Positions 50,157-60,700 of a stretch of 64,000 nucleotides of DNA are shown piece by piece (positions within the stretch are counted from its first letter, which is position 1; every line of letters begins with the position of its first letter). The translations under genes were made by a program, and so were the position numbers. Source of the stretch: Karalla daura (taxonomy: Eukaryota > Chordata > Actinopteri > Chaetodontiformes > Leiognathidae); contig JANZKI010000033.1 in assembly GCA_029224185.1 (NCBI GenBank), positions 124,001 through 188,000 of the forward strand, read 5' to 3'. Under the pieces are notes generated by a model. The model made no database searches. It had not been told where the DNA came from and saw only the letters and a program-made list of their open reading frames with translations.

Positions 50157-50285
50157 GGAAAATAAAAATAATAAAAATAAAATGAAAAATGAAAAAGTAA
50201 AATAAGAATAAACAGAAAATTAAGAATTAAAAAATAAAATATTAATAAAAATTAAAATAAGAATAAATAAATAAATTAATTAATT

Positions 50286-50350
<65 letters not shown>

Positions 50351-50420
50351 AAAAAATAAAAATGAAAATAAAAATAAAATGAAAATAAAAATAAAATAAG
50401 AATAAAAATAAATTGAAAGA
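50157..50420. repeat. AT-rich low-complexity tract
   Basis: Runs of AATAAAAATAAAATGAAAAT type on both sides of the AT dinucleotide repeat. The minus-strand open frames here (runs of F, I, Y and L codons) are low-complexity artefacts. Confidence 0.9.
50289..50347. repeat. (AT)n microsatellite
   Basis: A 59-nt uninterrupted AT dinucleotide run inside the LINE 3'UTR. It probably varies in length between individuals and could be a length-error site in the assembly. Confidence 0.95.
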
Positions 50421-50609
50421 TAACAAAGGAGAGGGGCAGGAGAGGGAGGAAGAGGAGGAGATGGAAAACAGACGGGGAGAGGCCAAGAGGAAAGAGAGAA
50501 GCTAGAGGGAACGTGAACCTGATTCACACCCACAGAGAAGGCAGAGAAGATAGAGCTCAATGTGCCGGGGACCCCCAGCAGACTCAACCTATAGCAGCTT
50601 ATCTTGGAT

Positions 50610-50930
50610 TTATCTGTAGGCTCTGTCAAAAAGGAGGGTTTTTAACCTACTCTTAAAGGTAGAGAGGGTGTCTGCCTCCCGGACTGAAACTGGTAGATGG
50701 TTCCATAACAGAGGGCCTTGGTAGCTGAAGGCTCTGGCTCCCCATCTAGACTTAGAGACTCTTGGAACCACAAGTAGGCCTGTATTCAGAGAACGAAGTC
50801 TCCTAGTGGGGCAATAGGGTTTTATCAGGTCTGAGATATAAGAGGGTGCCAGACCATGAAGACCTTTATAGACAAGGAGGAGGATTTTGAACTGGATCCT
50901 GAAAGGTACAGGAAGCCAGTGTATTTGTTG
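50610..50930 (-). pseudogene. LINE reverse-transcriptase ORF, C-terminal fragment
   Basis: The minus-strand frame from 50,930 to the TAA at 50,610-50,612 encodes 106 residues. It begins QQIHWLPVPFRIQFK, where HWLPV followed by RIxFK is the conserved start of the region downstream of the RT catalytic domain in L2/CR1-type LINEs. It continues with LHGLAPSYISDL, a CPTRRLRS patch, a TGLLVVPR motif, RAFSYQGPLLWNHLP and the terminal FKSRLKTLLFDRAYR. There is no YADD-type catalytic box and no endonuclease domain, because both lay 5' of the truncation. The frame is intact with no internal stop, indicating a fairly recent insertion. Upstream of 50,930 the frame runs into satellite (MGQWCTYQQT), a chance fusion. 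The fragment has no expected enzymatic activity. Confidence 0.9.
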
Positions 50931-50935
50931 AGTTT
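50931..50935. repeat. Target-site duplication, right copy (AGTTT)
   Basis: Second copy of the 5-bp duplication; the satellite continues directly as GTTGATACGTGCACC. Confidence 0.8.
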
Positions 50936-51465
50936 GTTGATACGTGCACCATTGGCCCATACGCAGTGCAGCAACAGGCCTGAAATGTATTCAGAACGCT
51001 TAGTTGAGCCTGTTTACAATCCCCTGCATAGGAGACTGCGGGGAAAAGCGCTGTGACAAAGTTTGTTGATACGTGCACCATTGGCCCATACGCAGTGCAG
51101 CAACAGGCCTGAAAAGTGTTTAGAACGCTTAGTTGAGCCTGTTTACAGCCCCCTGCATAGGAGACTGCGGGGAAAAGTGCTTTGAAAAAGTTTGTGGATA
51201 CGTGCACCATTGGCCCATACGCAGTGCAGCAACAGGCCTGAAAAGTGTTTAGAACGCTTAGTTGAGCCTGTTTACAGCCCCCTGCATAGGAGACTGCGGG
51301 GAAAAGTGCTTTGAAAAAGTTTGTGGATACGTGCACCATTGGCCCATACGCAGTGCAGCAACAGGCCTGAAAAGTGTTTAGAATGCTTAGTTGAGCCTGT
51401 TTACAGCCCCCTGCATAGGAGACTGCGGGGAAAAGCGCTTTGAAAAAGTTTGTTGATACGTGCAC

Positions 51466-51474
51466 CATTTGGCC
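51466..51474 (-). repeat. 1-bp insertion in a monomer
   Basis: GTGCACCATTTGGCCC has one T more than the usual ACCATTGGCCC, shifting the open frame and ending the long minus-strand frame that covers the next 6 kb. Confidence 0.8.
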
Positions 51475-51984
51475 CACAGGCAGTGCAGCAGCAGGCCTGA
51501 ACAGTGTTTAGAACGCTTAGTTGAGCCTGTTTACAGCCCCCTGCATAGGAGACTGCGGGGAAAAGCACTTTGAAAAAGTTTGTTGATACGTGCACCATTG
51601 GCCCACACGCAGTGCAGCAACAGGCCTGAAAAGTGTTTAGAACGCTTAGTTGAGCCTGTTTACAGCCCCCTGCATAGGAGACTGCGGGGAAAAGCGCTTT
51701 GAAAAAGTTTGTTGATACGTGCACCATTGGCCCATACGCAGTGCAGCAACAGGCCTGAAAAGTGTTTAGACCGCTTAGTTGAGCCTGTTTACAGCCCCCT
51801 GCATAGGAGACTGCGGGGAAAAGCGCTGTGACAAAGTTTGTTGATACGTGCACCATTGGCCCATACGGAGTGCAGCAACAGGCCTGAAAAGTGTTTAGAA
51901 CGCTTAGTTGAGCCTGTTTACAGCCCCCTGCATAGGAGACTGCGGGGAAAAGTGCTTTGAAAAAGTTTGTGGATACGTGCACCA

Positions 51985-53350
51985 TTGGCCCATACGCAGT
52001 GCAGCAACAGGCCTGAAAAGTGTTTAGAACGCTTAGTTGAGCCTGTTTACAGCCCCCTGCATAGGAGACTGCAAGGAAAAGCGCTTTGAAAAAGTTTGTT
52101 GATACGTGCACCTTTGGCCCACACGCAGTGCAGCAGCAGGCCTGAACAGTGTTTAGAACGCTTAGTTGAGCCTGTTTACAGCCCCCTGCAAAGGAGACTG
52201 CGGGGAAAAGCACTTTGAAAAAGTTTGTTGATACGTGCACCATTGGCCCACACGCAGTGCAGCAACAGGCCTGAAAAGTGTTTAGAACGCTTAGTTGAGC
52301 CTGTTTACAGCCCCCTGCATAGGAGACTGCGGGGAAAAGCGCTTTGAAAAAGTTTGTTGATACGTGCACCATTGGCCCATACGCAGTGCAGCAACAGGCC
52401 TGAAAAGTGTTTAGAACGCTTAGTTGAGCCTGTTTACAGCCCCCTGCATAGGAGACTGCGGGGAAAAGCGCTTTGAAAAAGTTTGTTGATACGTGCACCA
52501 TTGGCCCATACGCAGTGCAGCAACAGGCCTGAAATGTATTCAGAACGCTTAGTTGAGCCTGTTTACAGCCCCCTGCATAGGAGACTGCGGGGAAAAGCGC
52601 TGTGACAAAGTTTGTTGATACGTGCACCATTGGCCCATACGCAGTGCAGCAACAGGCCTGAAAAGTGTTTAGAACGCTTAGTTGAGCCTGTTTACAGCCC
52701 CCTGCATAGGAGACTGCGGGGAAAAGTGCTTTGAAAAAGTTTGTGGATACGTGCACCATTGGCCCATACGCAGTGCAGCAACAGGCCTGAAAAGTGTTTA
52801 GAACGCTTAGTTGAGCCTGTTTACAGCCCCCTGCATAGGAGACTGCAAGGAAAAGCGCTTTGAAAAAGTTTGTTGATACGTGCACCTTTGGCCCACACGC
52901 AGTGCAGCAGCAGGCCTGAACAGTGTTTAGAACGCTTAGTTGAGCCTGTTTACAGCCCCCTGCAAAGGAGACTGCGGGGAAAAGCACTTTGAAAAAGTTT
53001 GTTGATACGTGCACCATTGGCCCACACGCAGTGCAGCAACAGGCCTGAAAAGTGTTTAGAACGCTTAGTTGAGCCTGTTTACAGCCCCCTGCATAGGAGA
53101 CTGCGGGGAAAAGCGCTTTGAAAAAGTTTGTTGATACGTGCACCATTGGCCCATACGCAGTGCAGCAACAGGCCTGAAAAGTGTTTAGAACGCTTAGTTG
53201 AGCCTGTTTACAGCCCCCTGCATAGGAGACTGCGGGGAAAAGTGCTTTGAAAAAGTTTGTGGATACGTGCACCATTGGCCCATACGCAGTGCAGCAACAG
53301 GCCTGAAAAGTGTTTAGAACGCTTAGTTGAGCCTGTTTACAGCCCCCTGC
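51985..53350 (-). repeat. 774-bp six-monomer tandem repeat (first block)
   Basis: Linked rare variants recur 774 bp apart: GCAAGGAAAAGCGC near 52,073 and 52,847, GTGCACCTTTGGCC at 52,108 and 52,882, and CCTGCAAAGGAG near 52,187 and 52,961. Limits are approximate. Confidence 0.85.
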
Positions 53351-53914
53351 ATAGGAGACTGCGGGGAAAAGCGCTTTGAAAAAGTTTGTTGATACGTGCA
53401 CCATTGGCCCATACGCAGTGCAGCAACAGGCCTGAAAAGTGTTTAGAACGCTTAGTTGAGCCTGTTTACAGCCCCCTGCATAGGAGACTGCGGGGAAAAG
53501 CGCTTTGAAAAAGTTTGTTGATACGTGCACCTTTGGCCCATACGCAGTGCAGCAACAGGCCTGAAAAGTGTTTAGAACGCTTAGTTGAGCCTGTTTACAG
53601 CCCCCTGCATAGGAGACTGCAGGGAAAAGCACTTTGAAAAAGTTTGTTGATACGTGCACCATTGGCCCACACGCAGTGCAGCAACAGGCCTGAAAAGTGT
53701 TTAGAACGCTTAGTTGAGCCTGTTTACAGCCCCCTGCATAGGAGACTGCGGGGAAAAGCGCTTTGAAAAAGTGTGTTGATACGTGCACCATTGGCCCATA
53801 CGCAGTGCAGCAACAGGCCTGAAAAGTGTTTAGAACGCTTAGTTGAGCCTGTTTACAGCCCCCTGCATAGGAGACTGCGGGGAAAAGCGCTTTGAAAAAG
53901 TTTGTTGATACGTG

Positions 53915-55830
53915 CACCATTGGCCCATACGCAGTGCAGCAACAGGCCTGAAAAGTGTTTAGAACGCTTAGTTGAGCCTGTTTACAGCCCCCTGCATCGG
54001 AGACTGCGGGGAAAAGCGCTTTGAAAAAGTTTGTTGATACGTGCACCTTTGGCCCATACGCAGTGCAGCAACAGGCCTGAAAAGTGTTTAGAACGCTTAG
54101 TTGAGCCTGTTTACAGCCCCCTGCATAGGAGACTGCAGGGAAAAGCACTTTGAAAAAGTTTGTTGATACGTGCACCATTGGCCCACACGCAGTGCAGCAA
54201 CAGGCCTGAAAAGTGTTTAGAACGCTTAGTTGAGCCTGTTTACAGCCCCCTGCATAGGAGACTGCGGGGAAAAGTGCTTTGAAAAAGTTTGTGGATACGT
54301 GCACCATTGGCCCATAAGCAGTGCAGCAACAGGCCTGAAAAGTGTTTAGAACGCTTAGTTGAGCCTGTTTACAGCCCCCTGCATAGGAGACTGCGGGGAA
54401 AAGCGCTGTGATAAAGTTTGTTGATACGTGCACCATTGGCCCATACGCAGTGCAGCAACAGGCCTGAAAAGTGTTTAGAACGCTTAGTTGAGCCTGTTTA
54501 CAGCCCCCTGCATAGGAGACTGCGGGGAAAAGCGCTTTGAAAAAGTTTGTTGATATGTGCACCATTGGCCCATACGCAGTGCAGCAACAGGCCTGAAAAG
54601 TGTTTAGAACGCTTAGTTGAGCCTGTTTACAGCCCCCTGCATAGGAGACTGCGGGGAAAAGCGCTTTGAAAAAGTTTGTTGATACGTGCACCATTGGCCC
54701 ATACGCAGTGCAGCAACAGGCCTGAAAAGTGTTTAGAACGCTTAGTTGAGCCTGTTTACAGCCCCCTGCATCGGAGACTGCGGGGAAAAGCGCTTTGAAA
54801 AAGTTTGTTGATACGTGCACCTTTGGCCCATACGCAGTGCAGCAACAGGCCTGAAAAGTGTTTAGAACGCTTAGTTGAGCCTGTTTACAGCCCCCTGCAT
54901 AGGAGACTGCAGGGAAAAGCACTTTGAAAAAGTTTGTTGATACGTGCACCATTGGCCCACACGCAGTGCAGCAACAGGCCTGAAAAGTGTTTAGAACGCT
55001 TAGTTGAGCCTGTTTACAGCCCCCTGCATAGGAGACTGCGGGGAAAAGTGCTTTGAAAAAGTTTGTGGATACGTGCACCATTGGCCCATAAGCAGTGCAG
55101 CAACAGGCCTGAAAAGTGTTTAGAACGCTTAGTTGAGCCTGTTTACAGCCCCCTGCATAGGAGACTGCGGGGAAAAGCGCTGTGATAAAGTTTGTTGATA
55201 CGTGCACCATTGGCCCATACGCAGTGCAGCAACAGGCCTGAAAAGTGTTTAGAATGCTTAGTTGAGCCTGTTTACAGCCCCCTGCATAGGAGACTGCGGG
55301 GAAAAGCGCTTTGAAAAAGTGTGTTGATACGTGCACCATTGGCCCATACGCAGTGCAGCAACAGGCCTGAAAAGTGTTTAGAACGCTTAGTTGAGCCTGT
55401 TTACAGCCCCCTGCATAGGAGACTGCGGGGAAAAGCGCTTTGAAAAAGTTTGTTGATACGTGCACCATTGGCCCATACGCAGTGCAGCAACAGGCCTGAA
55501 AAGTGTTTAGAACGCTTAGTTGAGCCTGTTTACAGCCCCCTGCATCGGAGACTGCGGGGAAAAGCGCTTTGAAAAAGTTTGTTGATACGTGCACCTTTGG
55601 CCCATACGCAGTGCAGCAACAGGCCTGAAAAGTGTTTAGAACGCTTAGTTGAGCCTGTTTACAGCCCCCTGCATAGGAGACTGCAGGGAAAAGCACTTTG
55701 AAAAAGTTTGTTGATACGTGCACCATTGGCCCACACGCAGTGCAGCAACAGGCCTGAAAAGTGTTTAGAACGCTTAGTTGAGCCTGTTTACAGCCCCCTG
55801 CATAGGAGACTGCGGGGAAAAGCGCTTTGA
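53915..55830 (-). repeat. 774-bp six-monomer tandem repeat (second block)
   Basis: The GTGCACCTTTGGCC monomer occurs at 54,043, 54,817 and 55,591, exactly 774 bp apart. CCCATAAGCAGTGC is repeated near 54,310 and 55,084 with the same offset, and each is accompanied by a TGCAGGGAAAAGCAC monomer. A related unit starts 516 bp upstream, at 53,527. Limits are approximate because flanking monomers are so alike. Confidence 0.87.
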
Positions 55831-55959
55831 AAAAGTTTGTTGATACGTGCACCATTGGCCCATACGCAGTGCAGCAACAGGCCTGAAAAGTGTTTAGAAC
55901 GCTTAGTTGAGCCTGTTTACAGCCCCCTGCATCGGAGACTGCGGGGAAAAGCACTTTGA

Positions 55960-57110
55960 AAAAGTTTGTTGACACGTGCACCGTTGGCCCACACGCAGTG
56001 CAGCAACAGGCCTGAAAAGTATTTAGAACGCTTAGTTGAGCCTGTTTACATCCCCCTGCATAGGAGACTGCCGGGAAAAGTGCTTTGAAAAAGTTTGTTG
56101 ATACGTGCACCATTGGCCCATACGCAGTGCAGCAACAGGCCTGAAAAGTGTTTAGAACGCTTAGTTGAGCCTGTTTACAGCCCCCTGCATAGGAGACTGC
56201 GGGGAAAAGCGCTTTGAAAAAGTTTGTTGATACGTGCACCATTGGCCCATACGCAGTGCAGCAACAGGCCTGAAATGTATTCAGAACGCTTAGTTGAGCC
56301 TGTTTACAGCCCCCTGCATAGGAGACTGCGGGGAAAAGCGCTGTGACAAAGTTTGTTGATACGTGCACCATTGGCCCATACGCAGTGCAGCAACCGGCCT
56401 GAAAAGTGTTTAGAACGCTTAGTTGAGCCTGTTTACAGCCCCCTGCATAGGAGACTGCGGGGAAAAGCGCTTTGAAAAAGTTTGTTGATACGTGCACCAT
56501 TGGCCCATACGCAGTGCAGCAACAGGCCTGAAAAGTGTTTAGAACGCTTAGTTGAGCCTGTTTACAGCCCCCTGCATCGGAGACTGCGGGGAAAAGCACT
56601 TTGAAAAAGTTTGTTGACACGTGCACCGTTGGCCCACACGCAGTGCAGCAACAGGCCTGAAAAGTGTTTAGAACGCTTAGTTGAGCCTGTTTACATCCCC
56701 CTGCATAGGAGACTGCGGGGAAAAGTGCTTTGAAAAAGTTTGTTGATACGTGCACCATTGGCCCATACGCAGTGCAGCAACAGGCCTGAAATGTATTCAG
56801 AACGCTTAGTTGAGCCTGTTTACAGCCTCCTGCATAGGAGACTGCGGGGAAAAGCGCTGTGACAAAGTTTGTTGATACGTGCACCATTGGCCCATACGCA
56901 GTGCAGCAACAGGCCTGAAAAGTGTTTAGAACGCTTAGTTGAGCCTGTTTACAGCCCCCTGCATCGGAGACTGCGGGGAAAAGCACTTTGAAAAAGTTTG
57001 TTGACACGTGCACCGTTGGCCCACACGCAGTGCAGCAACAGGCCTGAAAAGTGTTTAGAACGCTTAGTTGAGCCTGTTTACATCCCCCTGCATAGGAGAC
57101 TGCGGGGAAA
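55960..57110 (-). repeat. Recurring GACACGTGCACCG monomer series
   Basis: A variant monomer containing GTTGACACGTGCACCG occurs at 55,971, 56,616, 57,003, 57,519 and 58,035, with spacings of 645, 387, 516 and 516 bp, all whole numbers of 129-bp monomers. It is usually followed by TTTACATCCCCCTG. The changing number of monomers between tags shows gain and loss of whole units. Confidence 0.85.
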
Positions 57111-57389
57111 AGCGCTTTGAAAAAGTTTGTTGATACGTGCACCATTGGCCCATACGCAGTGCAGCAACAGGCCTGAAATGTATTCAGAACGCTTAGTTGA
57201 GCCTGTTTACAGCCCCCTGCATAGGAGACTGCGGGGAAAAGCGCTGTGACAAAGTTTGTTGATACGTGCACCATTGGCCCATACGCAGTGCAGCAACAGG
57301 CCTGAAAAGTGTTTAGAACGCTTAGTTGAGCCTGTTTACAGCCCCCTGCATAGGAGACTGCGGGGAAAAGCGCTTTGAAAAAGTTTGTT

Positions 57390-58511
57390 GATACGTGCAC
57401 CATTGGCCCATACGCAGTGCAGCAACAGGCCTGAAAAGTGTTTAGAACGCTTAGTTGAGCCTGTTTACAGCCCCCTGCATCGGAGACTGCGGGGAAAAGA
57501 ACTTAGAAAAAGTTTGTTGACACGTGCACCGTTGGCCCACACGCAGTGCAGCAACAGGCCTGAAAAGTGTTTAGAACGCTTAGTTGAGCCTGTTTACATC
57601 CCCCTGCATAGGAGACTGCGGGGAAAAGCGCTTTGAAAAAGTTTGTTGATACGTGCACCATTGGCCCATACGCAGTGCAGCAACAGGCCTGAAATGTATT
57701 CAGAACGCTTGGTTGAGCCTGTTTACAGCCCCCTGCATAGGAGACTGCGGGGAAAAGCGCTGTGACAAAGTTTGTTGATACGTGCACCATTGGCCCATAC
57801 GCAGTGCAGCAACAGGCCTGAAAAGTGTTTAGAACGCTTAGTTGAGCCTGTTTACAGCCCCCTGCATAGGAGACTGCGGGGAAAAGTGTTTTGAAAAAGT
57901 TTGTGGATACGTGCACCATTGGCCCATACGCAGTGCAGCAACCGGCCTGAAAAGTGTTTAGAACGCTTAGTTGAGCCTGTTTACAGCCCCCTGCATCGGA
58001 GACTGCGGGGAAAAGAACTTAGAAAAAGTTTGTTGACACGTGCACCGTTGGCCCACACGCAGTGCAGCAACAGGCCTGAAAAGTGTTTAGAACGCTTAGT
58101 TGAGCCTGTTTACATCCCCCTGCATAGGAGACTGCGGGGAAAAGCGCTTTGAAAAAGTTTGTTGATACGTGCACCATTGGCCCATACGCAGTGCAGCAAC
58201 AGGCCTGAAATGTATTCAGAACGCTTGGTTGAGCCTGTTTACAGCCCCCTGCATAGGAGACTGCGGGGAAAAGCGCTGTGACAAAGTTTGTTGATACGTG
58301 CACCATTGGCCCATACGCAGTGCAGCAACAGGCCTGAAAAGTGTTTAGAACGCTTAGTTGAGCCTGTTTACAGCCCCCTGCATAGGAGACTGCGGGGAAA
58401 AGTGTTTTGAAAAAGTTTGTGGATACGTGCACCATTGGCCCATACGCAGTGCAGCAACCGGCCTGAAAAGTGTTTAGAACGCTTAGTTGAGCCTGTTTAC
58501 AGCCCCCTGCA
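57390..58511 (-). repeat. 516-bp tandem duplication carrying stop-containing monomers
   Basis: 57,390-57,995 matches 57,906-58,511 at a 516-bp offset (four monomers). Both include AAAAGAACTTAGAAAAAG, which on the minus strand puts a TAA in the otherwise open frame, as well as GAACGCTTGGTTG and AAAGTGTTTTG variants. One difference is AACAGGCC near 57,424 versus AACCGGCC near 57,940. Confidence 0.87.
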
Positions 58512-58789
58512 TAGGAGACTGCGGGGAAAAGCGCTTTGAAAAAGTTTGTTGATGCGTGCACCTTTGGCCCACACGCAGTGCAGCAGCAGGCCTGAACAGT
58601 GTTTAGAACGCTTAGTTGAGCCTGTTTACAGCCCCCTGCATAGGAGACTGCGGGGAAAAGCACTTTGAAAAAGTTTGTTGATACGTGCACCATTGGCCCA
58701 CACGCAGTGCAGCAACAGGCCTGAAAAGTGTTTAGAACGCTTAGTTGAGCCTGTTTACAGCCCCCTGCATAGGAGACTGCGGGGAAAAG

Positions 58790-59820
58790 CGCTTTGAAAA
58801 AGTTTGTTGATACGTGCACCATTGGCCCATACGCAGTGCAGCAACAGGCCTGAAAAGTGTTTAGAACGCTTAGTTGAGCCTGTTTACAGCCCCCTGCATA
58901 GGAGACTGCGGGGACAAGCGCTTTGAAAAAGTTTGTTGACACGTGCACCATTGGCCCATACGCAGTGCAGCAACAGGCCTGAAATGTATTCAGAACGCTT
59001 AGTTGAGCCTGTTTACAGCCCCCTGCATAGGAGACTGCAAGGAAAAGCGCTGTGACAAAGTTTGTTGATACGTGCACCATTGGCCCATACGCAGTGCAGC
59101 AACAGGCCTGAAAAGTGTTTAGAACGCTTAGTTGAGCCTGTTTACAGCCCCCTGCATAGGAGACTGCGGGGAAAAGTGCTTTGAAAAAGTTTGTGGATAC
59201 GTGCACCATTGGCCCATACGCAGTGCAGCAACAGGCCTGAAAAGTGTTTAGAACGCTTAGTTGAGCCTGTTTACAGCCCCCTGCATAGGAGACTGCGGGG
59301 AAAAGCGCTTTGAAAAAGTTTGTTGATACGTGCACCATTGGCCCATACGCAGTGCAGCAACAGGCCTGAAAAGTGTTTAGAACGCTTAGTTGAGCCTGTT
59401 TACAGCCCCCTGCATAGGAGACTGCGGGGACAAGCGCTTTGAAAAAGTTTGTTGACACGTGCACCATTGGCCCATACGCAGTGCAGCAACAGGCCTGAAA
59501 TGTATTCAGAACGCTTAGTTGAGCCTGTTTACAGCCCCCTGCATAGGAGACTGCAAGGAAAAGCGCTGTGACAAAGTTTGTTGATACGTGCACCATTGGC
59601 CCATACGCAGTGCAGCAACAGGCCTGAAAAGTGTTTAGAACGCTTAGTTGAGCCTGTTTACAGCCCCCTGCATAGGAGACTGCGGGGAAAAGTGCTTTGA
59701 AAAAGTTTGTGGATACGTCCACCATTGGCCCATACGCAGTGCAGCAACAGGCCTGAAAAGTGTTTAGAACGCTTAGTTGAGCCTGTTTACAGCCCCCTGC
59801 ATAGGAGACTGCGGGGAAAA
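58790..59820 (-). repeat. 516-bp tandem duplication (second)
   Basis: GGGGACAAGCGC near 58,911 and 59,427, and GCAAGGAAAAGCGCTG near 59,038 and 59,554, repeat at exactly 516 bp. A private base change, GATACGTCCACC near 59,718, marks the right copy. Limits are approximate. Confidence 0.83.
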
Positions 59821-60435
59821 GCGCTTTGAAAAAGTTTGTTGATACGTGCACCATTGGCCCATACGCAGTGCAGCAACAGGCCTGAAAAGTGTTTAGAACG
59901 CTTAGTTGAGCCTGTTTACAGCCCCCTGCATCGGAGACTGCGGGGAAAAGCGCTTTGAAAAAGTTTGTTGATACGTGCACCTTTGGCCCATACGCAGTGC
60001 AGCAACAGGCCTGAAAAGTGTTTAGAACGCTTAGTTGAGCCTGTTTACAGCCCCCTGCATAGGAGACTGCAGGGAAAAGCACTTTGAAAAAGTTTGTTGA
60101 TACGTGCACCATTGGCCCACACGCAGTGCAGCAACAGGCCTGAAAAGTGTTTAGAACGCTTAGTTGAGCCTGTTTACAGCCCCCTGCATAGGAGACTGCG
60201 GGGAAAAGCGCTTTGAAAAAGTTTGTTGATACGTGCACCATTGGCCCATACGCAGTGCAGCAACAGGCCTGAAAAGTGTTTAGAACGCTTAGTTGAGCCT
60301 GTTTACAGCCCCCTGCATAGGAGACTGCGGGGAAAAGCGCTTTGAAAAAGTTTGTTGACACGTGCACCATTGGCCCATACGCAGTGCAGCAACAGGCCTG
60401 AAATGTATTCAGAACGCTTAGTTGAGCCTGTTTAC

Positions 60436-60455
60436 AGCCCCCTGCGGGGAAAAGC
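60436..60455 (-). repeat. 114-bp monomer with 15-bp deletion between CTGC repeats
   Basis: CCCCCTGCGGGG replaces CCCCCTGCATAGGAGACTGCGGGG-type sequence. The lost 15 bp lie between two CTGC words, one of which remains, the signature of slippage or repeat-mediated deletion. It is a multiple of three, so the open frame survives here by chance. Confidence 0.85.
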
Positions 60456-60700
60456 GCTTTGAAAAAGTTTGTTGATGCGTGCACCTTTGGCCCACACGCA
60501 GTGCAGCAACAGGCCTGAAAAGTGTTTAGAACGCTTAGTTGAGCCTGTTTACAGCCCCCTGCATAGGAGACTGCGGGGAAAAGCGCTTTGAAAAAGTTTG
60601 TTGATACGTGCACCATTGGCCCATACGCAGTGCAGCAACAGGCCTGAAATGTATTCAGAACGCTTAGTTGAGCCTGTTTACAGCCCCCTGCATAGGAGAC

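Larger units (their letters stand above)
49784..50609 (-). other. LINE 3' untranslated region
   Basis: Read on the minus strand after the ORF stop, it has a pyrimidine-rich part (CCTCTCTCC-like runs, about 50,430-50,510), an AT-rich low-complexity tract (about 50,157-50,420), and a conserved terminal segment with GAGGTTTCTCC, GGGTTTTTCTTGGGAG and the CTCTGAGATAACAG element. The terminal segment is the part that the element's own reverse transcriptase would be expected to recognise, by analogy with other stringent LINEs; that role is inferred. Confidence 0.8.
49784..50930 (-). mobile_element. 5'-truncated non-LTR retrotransposon (fish L2/CR1-type LINE)
   Basis: This is the only non-satellite DNA in the window, a 1,147-bp insertion in reverse orientation. 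Read on the minus strand it holds the last 106 codons of a reverse-transcriptase ORF, a stop, an approximately 0.8-kb 3'UTR with an AT-rich tract, and a short hexamer tail (TTGAAG units). The UTR carries phrases I know from teleost LINEs of this type: AAGTGCTCTGAGATAACAG, then GTTATGATATGGCACTT and AAATAAAAGTTGAA at the end. A 5-bp duplication (AGTTT) flanks it, and the satellite resumes in phase, so it is a clean target-primed insertion. The heavily truncated 5' end means it cannot move by itself. Clade assignment is from memory; Rex1/Babar-like families would be an alternative. Confidence 0.88.

Noticed and set aside
50276..50629. A minus-strand 117-codon open frame in the LINE 3'UTR
   Set aside because: Runs of F, I, Y and L codons come from the AT dinucleotide repeat and T-rich low complexity. 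It overlaps the known UTR of the element.
50856..51056. A plus-strand 66-codon open frame over the right LINE junction
   Set aside because: It is the antisense of the RT fragment joined to antisense satellite.
51401..57403. A 2,000-codon minus-strand open frame of 43-residue repeats, as a giant repeat protein gene
   Set aside because: The consensus monomer is stop-free and a multiple of three, so homogeneous arrays give such frames automatically. There is no non-repeat N- or C-terminal region and no intron or UTR signal. Elsewhere the same frame is broken by TGA, TAG, TAA and 1-bp indels without any sign of selection.
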